Origin: Phycisphaerales bacterium
GTDB taxonomy: Bacteria > Planctomycetota > Phycisphaerae > Phycisphaerales > UBA1924
DNA: 64,000 nt
Reading direction: 5' to 3'
Assembly (NCBI GenBank): GCA_040217175.1
Contig: JAVJNT010000002.1
Location: forward strand, 186,001 to 250,000
A program made the position numbers and the translations under genes. Below the pieces are notes generated by a model. The model was given only the letters and a program-made list of their open reading frames with translations, did not search any database and was not told where the DNA came from. Shown piece by piece: positions 7,815-15,013 of this stretch. Positions within the stretch are counted from its first letter, which is position 1, and every line of letters begins with the position of its first letter.

Positions 7815-8603
7815 ATGCAGCAGGGCATGCGCATCTCGGCCTCGGGAGCCCTGGTCTCGCTGTACCGCACCGACGTGGCGGCGGCCAACCTGGCCAACGT
7901 GAACACCACCGCCTTCAAGCCCGACAGCGCAACGGCCCTGGGCCGCACGGTCGTCCGGGCCGAGGACGGGCTGCCGTTCATGCCGAGCGATCCTCTTTTA
8001 GAGCAACTCGGTGCGGGCGTGCTCGCCGGACCCAGGCGGGTCAGCTTCGAGCAGGGCCCGCTGCAAGAAACCGGCAACGACCTCGACCTGGCCATCGAGG
8101 GCGACGGCTTCTTCCTGGTCTCGGTCGCCACGCCCGATGGGCAGCAGACGCAGCTCACCCGCGACGGCCGCTTTACGCGCGACGATCGGGGCTTCCTCGT
8201 CCAGAGCACGACGGGACTCCCCGTGCTCTCGCCGGGCGGCGGGCCGATCGCGTTGCCCGACGAGCCCGTGACCATCGACGTCCAAGGATTCATCTACGAC
8301 GAAGACGGCGGCATGCTCGGCCAGGTCGGCGTGGTAAGCGTGCCCGACCCGTCACGCCTGCACAAGCGCGGCGAGGGCCTGTACGAAGCGCCCCAGCAGG
8401 TCATGAACGAGGCCATCGGCCAGCCCCTGCAGAGCGGCGTGCTCGTGCGGCAGGGCATGCTCGAGGGTTCGGCCGTCGACCCCATCAAGGCGCTCATGGA
8501 CGTGACCAACGCCGGCAAGAGCGTGTCGAGCAACACGCGGATGATCGGCTACCACGACCAGTTGCTCGACCAGGCCATCAATACGTTTGCGCGAGTTGGC
8601 TGA
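7815..8603 (+). CDS. flgF: Flagellar basal-body proximal rod protein FlgF-like
   Basis: 262 residues. Flagellar hook/basal-body rod family: the N terminus carries the rod signature AAANLANVNTTAFKPDSA, the middle has the conserved GPLQETGNDLDLAIEGDGFF block, and the C terminus the helical VDPIKALMDVTNAGKSV segment. It is the shorter and more diverged of two adjacent paralogues, and the FlgG-like one follows, so FlgF (proximal rod) is the best assignment by order. Exported by the flagellar type III system, built into the rod across the periplasm. Starts directly at the stop of the 72-residue gene. Confidence 0.82.
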   Translation: MQQGMRISASGALVSLYRTDVAAANLANVNTTAFKPDSATALGRTVVRAEDGLPFMPSDPLLEQLGAGVLAGPRRVSFEQGPLQETGNDLDLAIEGDGFFLVSVATPDGQQTQLTRDGRFTRDDRGFLVQSTTGLPVLSPGGGPIALPDEPVTIDVQGFIYDEDGGMLGQVGVVSVPDPSRLHKRGEGLYEAPQQVMNEAIGQPLQSGVLVRQGMLEGSAVDPIKALMDVTNAGKSVSSNTRMIGYHDQLLDQAINTFARVG

Positions 8604-8642
8604 ATTCCCGATTCGCTGGCTTCTTGAGGAGAGACCCCGCCC

Positions 8643-9455
8643 ATGGCCGCCATCGCACTGCAATCCGCCGCCTCGGGCCTGCGCGCCCTCTCGACCCGCC
8701 TGGACGTCACGGCCAACAACCTGGCCAACGTGAATACCGAGGGCTTCAAGGCCAGCCGGGCAAACTTCCAGGACCTCTACTACATCGAGCGGCAGCAGCC
8801 CGGCGTCGAGACCGCCACCGGAGATCAGCGACCGACGGGCCTGTACGTCGGCCTGGGCGTCAAGGTCAGCGGCACGCAGGTGAGCTTCGAGCAGGGCGCC
8901 CCCATCGAGACCGGCAACGACCTGGACATCTTCATCGAGGGCGACGGCTTCTTCCGAGTGCAGGTCGAGGATTCGATCGCCCCCGGTAGCGTCGCCTATA
9001 CCCGAGCGGGCAACTTCACGCTCAACGCCGACGGCGAGATCGTGCTGGCCAACAGCGAAGGGCGGAGGCTGGTGGACGGGATCAAGATCCCCGACAACGC
9101 CATCCGACCCATCGAGATCTCCGCGAACGGAGAGGTCTGGGTGCGGGTCCCCGGAAGCGAACAGCTGCAGTCTGCCGGCCAGATCGAGCTGGCGACCTTC
9201 ATCAACAACAAGGGCCTCAAGCAGCTCGGCAACAACTTGTTTGCCGAGACCGTGGCCAGCGGTGCTCCCCAGTCCGGCGCGCCGCTCGAAGACAGCCGCG
9301 GCGGCCTCCGAAACAACGCGCTGGAGTCCAGCAACGTCGACCCGACGCGCGAGCTCATCGAGCTCATCCGCACCCAGCGGGCCTTCGAGATGAACAGCCA
9401 GTCGATCCGCACGGCCGACGAGGCGCTCTCGACGATCTCCCAGCTCCGCCGCTAG
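8643..9455 (+). CDS. flgG: Flagellar distal rod protein FlgG
   Basis: 270 residues, typical for FlgG. Contains ANNLANVNTEGFKASRANFQ, the FlgG-specific DLYYIERQQPG loop region, GAPIETGNDLDIFIEGDGFF, and the C-terminal signature LESSNVDPTRELIELIRTQR followed by AFEMNSQSIRTADEALSTISQLRR-type helix. GAGGAGAGACC precedes the ATG. Forms the distal rod, coaxial with the P and L rings whose genes (flgI, flgH) follow in the next operon. Confidence 0.95.
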   Translation: MAAIALQSAASGLRALSTRLDVTANNLANVNTEGFKASRANFQDLYYIERQQPGVETATGDQRPTGLYVGLGVKVSGTQVSFEQGAPIETGNDLDIFIEGDGFFRVQVEDSIAPGSVAYTRAGNFTLNADGEIVLANSEGRRLVDGIKIPDNAIRPIEISANGEVWVRVPGSEQLQSAGQIELATFINNKGLKQLGNNLFAETVASGAPQSGAPLEDSRGGLRNNALESSNVDPTRELIELIRTQRAFEMNSQSIRTADEALSTISQLRR

Positions 9456-9473
9456 TCCCGATCACGCCGGCGG

Positions 9474-9490
9474 TTGGCACGCCAGTTGAG
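9474..9490 (+). promoter_or_regulatory. Sigma-54-like promoter of the flgA operon
   Basis: TTGGCACGCCAGTTGAG, 16 of 17 bases identical to the motif at 7533 and preceded by the same GG. TGGCAC and TTG have sigma-54 spacing. It lies 18 bases after the flgG stop and 22 before the flgA ATG, so a transcript would begin just ahead of the GGAGAAG ribosome-binding site. Assignment as sigma-54 is inference from the consensus. Confidence 0.6.
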
Positions 9491-9512
9491 GTTGCATGGG
9501 CGGAGAAGCACC

Positions 9513-10538
9513 ATGCGCACCGCGTTCGCCATCCTGGTCGTCCTGCTCGCCGCGACGCTCGTGGCCGGTCAGGGCACGTCGACCATCACGCTGCAATCTA
9601 CCGTGCTCACGCCTGCTGGGCAGGACGTGACGCTGGCGGACGTGGCCTCCCTGCACGGCGACGAGGCCGAGCGGCTGGGAGGCACGCCCATCGAGCTTGC
9701 CGAGATCTCCGCCGACCCGGCCGGATGGCGCAAGATCGACGCGCAGGCCCTGCGCGATCTCCTGGAAGAAGCGGACGCCAACTGGGGCGTGCTCGAGCTC
9801 CGCGGCGGGCCTTGCTACGTGCGGACGCTCGCCGTCTCTCCCGAAGTCGATGGCTCGACGGCGCAGACCTCCGCGGTTGCCGGAGCGGCCACACCGGGCA
9901 CCGTCCGCGAGCTTGCCGAGCGCTGGATCGCCCAGCGTTTCAAGGTCGCACCGCGCGACGTCGAGGTCCGCTGGACGTCGGCGACCGACGGGCTGCTCGA
10001 TCACACGACGGCGGGTCTCGTGCCGTACTTCGACGACTCGGGCCTCTCCGACACCATGCGACTCGAGATCGTGATGTACGACGATGAGGCGGGCGTCGCC
10101 GTCCGCGGCCGGGCCGACGCCCAGGTCCGCATCCGCCGCAACGTTGCCGTCATGACGCGGAACGTCCGGGCCCGGCAGGTGCTGACGCCCGCCGACGTTC
10201 GATTCGAACGCCGGTGGCTGGACGCCGGCCAGACCCCCGCACCGGGTGACGTCGTGGTCGACCACGAGGCGGCCACGAACCTGAAGGCCGACCACGTGGT
10301 TGGCGCATCCGACGTCCGCGCCGCCGTCGCCGTCGAGCGTGGCGATCGCATCCAGGTCCGCGTCATCACGCCCACGATCACCGTCGTCATGCTCGCGCGA
10401 GCCCGCGAGGCCGGACGTCCCGGTGAGGTCATCGAGTTCGAGAAGATCGCCCCGACGCGGGCCGACCGCATCCGATTCCGGGCACGCATCGAAGGGCCGG
10501 GCGCGGCCGTCATGGTGAGCAGGAGCACGACGCCGTGA
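9513..10538 (+). CDS. flgA: Flagellar P-ring assembly chaperone FlgA
   Basis: 341 residues from ATG 9513 (GGAGAAG upstream; the earlier TTG at 9474 belongs to the promoter motif). A signal peptide (RTAFAILVVLLAATLVAG) sends it to the periplasm. The N-terminal part has repeat-like beta segments; the C-terminal third is the SAF/FlgA domain with VRARQVLTPADVRFERRWLD and the final RGDRIQVRV...PGEVIEFEKI block. FlgA assists FlgI polymerisation around the rod, consistent with flgI two genes downstream. Its TGA overlaps the GTG start of flgH by four bases. Confidence 0.88.
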   Translation: MRTAFAILVVLLAATLVAGQGTSTITLQSTVLTPAGQDVTLADVASLHGDEAERLGGTPIELAEISADPAGWRKIDAQALRDLLEEADANWGVLELRGGPCYVRTLAVSPEVDGSTAQTSAVAGAATPGTVRELAERWIAQRFKVAPRDVEVRWTSATDGLLDHTTAGLVPYFDDSGLSDTMRLEIVMYDDEAGVAVRGRADAQVRIRRNVAVMTRNVRARQVLTPADVRFERRWLDAGQTPAPGDVVVDHEAATNLKADHVVGASDVRAAVAVERGDRIQVRVITPTITVVMLARAREAGRPGEVIEFEKIAPTRADRIRFRARIEGPGAAVMVSRSTTP

Positions 10539-11200
10539 AAGCGATTCTCCCAGCAATCCTGATCGCGGCGGTTGCGATGCCGGCATTCGCCCAATCCGCG
10601 AGCCCGAGCGATTCGACGCCGGTCGAGCGCGACCCTGCGGCCAACCTTTACGGCGTGTCGCTCTTCGTGGTGCGTCCGCCCGAGCCCAGGGCGTTCAAGA
10701 TCCACGACATCATCACGATCATCGTGAACGAATCGTCGACGCAGACGAGCGAGCAAACCCTCGAGACCACGAAGGAAACCGAGGGATCGGCCACCCTAGG
10801 CGCGACGCTCAGCATCGAGGAACTGCTCAACCTGCGGCTCGAGAACAGCAGCATCAGCGACCTCGAGCTGCTCCGCTACGCCGCGGAGCGCGAGTTCGAG
10901 GGCGAGGGCGAATACGAACGCACCGACCGCATCACCGATCGACTCAGTGCCACCGTCATCGACGTCAAGCCCAACGGCGTGCTGGTGCTCGAAGCCCGCC
11001 GCTTCACGGCCTCGGACGAAGAGACCAAGACGGTGGTCCTCAGCGGCAACTGCCGGTCCGAGGACGTCACCGAGCAGAACACCATCCAGAGCAACCAGCT
11101 CGCCGACCTTCGGCTGGAGGTCAAGCACGAGGGCGAGGTCCGCGACGCGGCGACGAAGGGGCCGCTGACGCGTTTCGTCGAGTGGATCCTGCCGTTCTAA
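10535..11200 (+). CDS. flgH: Flagellar L-ring protein FlgH
   Basis: 221 residues, start GTG 10535 coupled to flgA. Shows the FlgH core: LFVVRPPEPRAFKIHDIITI, IVNESSTQTSEQ (the hallmark ending of the N-terminal domain), a central variable helix, then ERTDRITDRLSATVIDVKPN, VLVLEARR and the SNQLADLRLEV region. FlgH forms the ring in the outer membrane. Unusually, the signal peptide ends AMPAFAQS with no cysteine, so the lipidation found in classical FlgH is absent. Confidence in family is high. Confidence 0.92.
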   Translation: MKAILPAILIAAVAMPAFAQSASPSDSTPVERDPAANLYGVSLFVVRPPEPRAFKIHDIITIIVNESSTQTSEQTLETTKETEGSATLGATLSIEELLNLRLENSSISDLELLRYAAEREFEGEGEYERTDRITDRLSATVIDVKPNGVLVLEARRFTASDEETKTVVLSGNCRSEDVTEQNTIQSNQLADLRLEVKHEGEVRDAATKGPLTRFVEWILPF

Positions 11201-11209
11201 GGAAGGCCC

Positions 11210-12340
11210 ATGCGCATCACCCCATACATCGCGTCCATGATCTTGTTCGCCGCACCCGCCCTCGCTCAGCTGGGGTCGGTGCAAACGCCCCAGCCGCTCC
11301 CCCGCCGGGCGGAGCTCGACATCCGCGAGATCGTGGAGTTCGCCAACGCCACCACCACCGAGCTCTTCGGATTGGGCGTGGTCACGGGCCTGAACGGCAC
11401 GGGCGACCCACTCGATGACAGCGTCTCGGTCGAACCGCTCATAGCGCTCATGCGGAGCCAGGGCCTGCCGGTCTCGAGCCCCGAGAAACTCGCCGACTCG
11501 GGATCGGTCGCGCTCGTGTGGGTGCGGGCCACCATCCCCAACACCGGCGGGCGCAGGGGCGACGAGTTCACGGCCACGCTAACGTCCTTCAACGGCGCCA
11601 CGAGCCTCGAGGGCGGCGAGCTGACGATCTCGCCGCTGCGGCGCGCGGAACCGGGCGGAGAGCTGCTCGGGTTCGCGCGAGGTAGCCTCATCATCGACAG
11701 CGCCACCTCTCTCCAGAACGCGCGCATCCGCAACGGCGTCGAGCTCGTCCGCGACATCGTGCCGGTGGAGATCGGCGACGAATTCAAGCTCAAGGTCAAG
11801 CAGCAGTACGCGGGGCATTCGGCGACTTCGCTCGTCGCCACGACCATCAACGACGCGTACTACAACTCCGACGCGCTCGATCTGCCGCCGGTCGCCAAGC
11901 CGATCGACGACCGCATCGTGCAAATCTCCGTGCCCGAGGCCGATCGCGGGGCGCTCCCGCAGTTCCTCGACTTCATCATGACGCGGCGCGTGCGAGACCC
12001 CGACCTGCTGAAGCTGCCGGCTCGCGTGATCATCAATCGCAGAACGGGCGCCATCGTCGCGACGGCCAACGTCGACATCAGCCCCGTAGGCGTGGCCCAC
12101 CAGGCGATGCAGCTCACCGTCACCCAGCCCGCGCCGATCATCACCCCGCAGACGCCCGTGACGAGCGAGGAGGTCTGGACGGGGCTGGCGTCGACGCCCG
12201 ATGGGCGCGAGACGGCCAAGCTGAGCGACCTGCTCGCCGCGTTCCGGGCACTTGAGATGCCCGTCGCCCAGCAGATCGACATCCTGGAGATGATGGACGA
12301 GAGCGGCGCCCTGCACGCCGACGTGGATTACATCGATTAG
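11210..12340 (+). CDS. flgI: Flagellar P-ring protein FlgI
   Basis: 376 residues, usual length. After a signal peptide (IASMILFAAPALAQ) come family motifs RAELDIREIVEFANATT, LFGLGVVTGLNGTGD, and the conserved C-terminal segments PARVIINRRTGAIVATANVD and LSDLLAAFRALEMPVAQQID. FlgI makes the periplasmic ring associated with the peptidoglycan around the rod. Follows flgH by nine bases with AAGGA as ribosome-binding site; flgJ starts three bases after its stop. Confidence 0.95.
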   Translation: MRITPYIASMILFAAPALAQLGSVQTPQPLPRRAELDIREIVEFANATTTELFGLGVVTGLNGTGDPLDDSVSVEPLIALMRSQGLPVSSPEKLADSGSVALVWVRATIPNTGGRRGDEFTATLTSFNGATSLEGGELTISPLRRAEPGGELLGFARGSLIIDSATSLQNARIRNGVELVRDIVPVEIGDEFKLKVKQQYAGHSATSLVATTINDAYYNSDALDLPPVAKPIDDRIVQISVPEADRGALPQFLDFIMTRRVRDPDLLKLPARVIINRRTGAIVATANVDISPVGVAHQAMQLTVTQPAPIITPQTPVTSEEVWTGLASTPDGRETAKLSDLLAAFRALEMPVAQQIDILEMMDESGALHADVDYID

Positions 12341-12343
12341 CCC

Positions 12344-12697
12344 ATGCGTATCGACACCGCCATCACGCACCAATCCGTCGTGCAAGAGCGCCAGCGCGAC
12401 TTCTCGGCCGTCATCGCACGAGACGACGCGAACCCGCGCGCCGAGGGATCGGCACGCCGCGCGGCCGAGGACTTCGTCGCCATGGCCTTCGTCGAGCCGC
12501 TGCTGGCCCAGATGCGCGAGAGCACGAACGCGGCCCCGCCCTTTGGCCCCGGCTCGGGCGAAAAGCAGTTCGGCGAGATCATGGACCGCGTGCTCAGCCG
12601 GCAGCTCGTGCGCGCTTCGAGGTTCCCGCTCGTCGATCGGATCGAGGCCGACCTCACCCGCCAGCAATCCAGGGCCACGGAGGGCCTCTTCGCATGA
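12344..12697 (+). CDS. flgJ: Rod-binding protein, FlgJ N-terminal domain type
   Basis: 117 residues. The segment AAEDFVAMAFVEPLLAQMRE followed by PPFGPGSGEKQFGEIMDRVL is the rod-binding domain of FlgJ, which caps or scaffolds the growing rod. The C-terminal muramidase domain of enterobacterial FlgJ is missing, as in many other phyla, so peptidoglycan opening must be done by another enzyme. It is coupled on both sides: three bases after flgI, and its TGA overlaps the ATG of the next gene. Confidence 0.8.
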   Translation: MRIDTAITHQSVVQERQRDFSAVIARDDANPRAEGSARRAAEDFVAMAFVEPLLAQMRESTNAAPPFGPGSGEKQFGEIMDRVLSRQLVRASRFPLVDRIEADLTRQQSRATEGLFA

Positions 12698-13206
12698 CGC
12701 ACGTCCTCGAACACGCCAACCGGTTGGTCGTCGCCATCGACGCGATCGCGCGCGCCAACGACGCCCTCGCGTCGCTCGCCCGCGCCCAGCGGTCGGCCAT
12801 CGCCGGCATGCGGACGAGCGAGGTCGCCGACGTCGTCGCGCAGCAGCGGGCCATCGGGCGAGAGCTGGCCGATGCCGAAGAGTCGCGGCGTAGTGCCGTT
12901 CGGAGCCTCTGCCAGGCGCTCAAGCTGCCCGAGGCGGCGAGCCTGAGCGACCTGACACGCGCGGTCGGTCGGCACGACGCCGACGTCGGCCGGGCCCTTG
13001 CGACCGCGGCGGATCATGCCCGCAAGGCGGTCCTCGAGTGTCAGGGCCAGCAGCGCATCGTGCACGCGGCCGCGAGCAGCGTCGTGGCCCACCTCGACGG
13101 GCTGGCACGCCAGGTGCTGGCGCACGCCAATCGCGCGGGCGTCTACGCATCGACGGGCGCCCTGTCGGGTAGTCATGCGGTGCGGGGGGTGGACCTTGTC
13201 TCGTGA
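12694..13206 (+). CDS. flgN: FlgN-like flagellar export chaperone
   Basis: 170 residues, almost entirely helical, with a pattern seen in FlgN: an N-terminal helix pair, a central region RAIGRELADAEESRRSAVRS and a C-terminal amphipathic helix. FlgN escorts the hook-filament junction proteins FlgK and FlgL to the export gate; the two client genes follow immediately, which supports the call. Sequence similarity alone is weak because the family is divergent. ATGA overlap with flgJ. Confidence 0.65.
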   Translation: MTHVLEHANRLVVAIDAIARANDALASLARAQRSAIAGMRTSEVADVVAQQRAIGRELADAEESRRSAVRSLCQALKLPEAASLSDLTRAVGRHDADVGRALATAADHARKAVLECQGQQRIVHAAASSVVAHLDGLARQVLAHANRAGVYASTGALSGSHAVRGVDLVS

Positions 13207-13239
13207 CGCCACGCCAAGCCAACCGAGAGGGGCGATGAC

Positions 13240-14982
13240 ATGGGCCTGACCTCCGCACTGCGCATCGGCGCCAGCGCCCTGTCGACGCACCAGCTCGGCG
13301 TGCAGGTGACCGGCAACAACATGGCCAACGTGGCCACGCCCGGCTATGCACGCCGCTCGCTGCTGCTGACGCCCCAGGAGTCCAACGACCCCTTCCAGCG
13401 CCTGCAGTCGGGCAGCGGCGTCGCGCCGTCGTCGCTCAATCGCATCATCGACGAGGCGGTCATCGCGAGGCTCCGAGGCCAGATCGCCCGCGAGCGCGAG
13501 TCGAACCAGACGCTCCAGACCCTCGCGTCGCTCGAATCGGCCATCGGCGAGCTGAGCGAGACCGGCCTGACCAGCCAGCTCACCGACTTCTTCGGCTCCT
13601 GGTCCGATCGCTCCACCCTCGTCGCCTCCGACGGCGTCGTGGTGCAGCAGGCCGAGACGCTGGTGAGCAACATCAAGCGCATTCGCCAGGACCTGGTCCA
13701 GCAGAGGCGGCAGACCGACGGCCTGCTCGACACGCTCGTGCCCCGCGCCGACGACCTCCTGGGCGAGGTCGCCGCTATCAACAAGGACATCGCCCGCGCC
13801 CGCGTAGGCGGCGGCGACACGTCGACGCTGCAGGACCAGCGCGACCGCGTGCTGGACGAGCTCGCCGGGCTGATCGACATCGACACGGTCGAACGCGAGT
13901 CGGGCATCGTCGACGTCTACGTCGGCAGCACGCCCATGGTGCTCGCCGGCGACAGCCGCGGCATCGAGCTCCGCCGCGAGAGCATCGACGGCGTCGAGCA
14001 GGTCTCGGTGCGCACGCGGGCCGACGGCTCGGAGCTGCCGGTCATCTCGGGCCAGGTCGGCGCGCTGCTCGATGCGCGGACCAACGCCGTGGGCGAGACG
14101 CTTGACCAGCTCGATCGCCTGGCAGCCGAGCTGATCTTCCAGACAAACAAGATCCACGCGACGGCCAGCGGGCCCGACGGCCTGACCGAGGCCACCAGCC
14201 AGCTCCGCGTTCCGCCCGACGATCGCCTGCTCCCGCTCAACGACCAGGCCAATCCCTCCACCGCCGACCTGCCCTTCGAGTTTCAGAATGGCTCGTTCCT
14301 TGTGCACGTGCAGAACCCCGCGACGGGCACGAGCGAGGCGACACGCATCGAAGTCGACCTCGACCGTCTGGGCGACGACGGCACCGCCGGTACCATCGAC
14401 GACGCCTCGATCGAGTCGATACGACAGGCGCTCGACCAGGTCGAGGGCATCTCGGCCGAATTCACCGCCGACGGCCGCCTCCGCGTCACGGGCGAGAACG
14501 GCGCCCGCTTCAGCTTCAGCGAGGACAGCAGCGGACTGCTCGGCGCGATTGGCATGAACGCGTTCTTCGAGGGCACCAGCGCCGACGACATCGCCGTCCG
14601 GAGCGACATCGCGGACGACCCCACGCTGCTGCAGGTCGGCCGCATCGGCTCGGACGGCGAATTCCGCGAGAACGCCGCCGCCCTGGATATGGCGGGGCTG
14701 CAGGACGGCGGCTTCGAGGCCCTGGGCGGGCAGAACCTCAATGAGTTCTGGACCACCGTGGCCGGCGGCGTAGGAGCCCAGGTCGACGCAGCGCGGACCA
14801 ACGCCGAGGCCGCCGCGGTCGTTCGCGAGTCCATCGAGGCCCAGCGTGCCGCCACCAGCGGCGTGAGCCTGGACGAAGAAGCGATCAACCTCGTCACCCA
14901 CCAGCAGGCCTACCAGGGCGCCGCCCGGTTCATCGCCGTCGTCGACCAGTTGCAGCAAGAGCTGCTGGCGATCTTCAACTGA
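13240..14982 (+). CDS. flgK: Hook-filament junction protein FlgK (HAP1)
   Basis: 580 residues, within the FlgK range. N terminus LRIGASALSTHQLGVQVTGN followed by NMANVATPGYARR is the HAP1 rod/hook signature; conserved helical block LDTLVPRADDLLGEVAAINK; the C-terminal SGVSLDEEAINLVTHQQAYQ and GAARFIAVVDQLQQELL pattern is diagnostic of FlgK. A middle region (about 340-470) has beta-rich flagellin-IN-like sequence. Secreted through the flagellum to join hook and filament. GAGAGGGG ribosome-binding site upstream. Confidence 0.94.
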   Translation: MGLTSALRIGASALSTHQLGVQVTGNNMANVATPGYARRSLLLTPQESNDPFQRLQSGSGVAPSSLNRIIDEAVIARLRGQIARERESNQTLQTLASLESAIGELSETGLTSQLTDFFGSWSDRSTLVASDGVVVQQAETLVSNIKRIRQDLVQQRRQTDGLLDTLVPRADDLLGEVAAINKDIARARVGGGDTSTLQDQRDRVLDELAGLIDIDTVERESGIVDVYVGSTPMVLAGDSRGIELRRESIDGVEQVSVRTRADGSELPVISGQVGALLDARTNAVGETLDQLDRLAAELIFQTNKIHATASGPDGLTEATSQLRVPPDDRLLPLNDQANPSTADLPFEFQNGSFLVHVQNPATGTSEATRIEVDLDRLGDDGTAGTIDDASIESIRQALDQVEGISAEFTADGRLRVTGENGARFSFSEDSSGLLGAIGMNAFFEGTSADDIAVRSDIADDPTLLQVGRIGSDGEFRENAAALDMAGLQDGGFEALGGQNLNEFWTTVAGGVGAQVDAARTNAEAAAVVRESIEAQRAATSGVSLDEEAINLVTHQQAYQGAARFIAVVDQLQQELLAIFN

Positions 14983-15013
14983 TGGCACACACCCCCACCA
15001 TCGGAGGCCGGCC

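Noticed and set aside
9474-9512. TTG start for flgA
   Set aside because: The codon is part of the sigma-54-like motif; ATG 9513 has a ribosome-binding site and yields the signal peptide.
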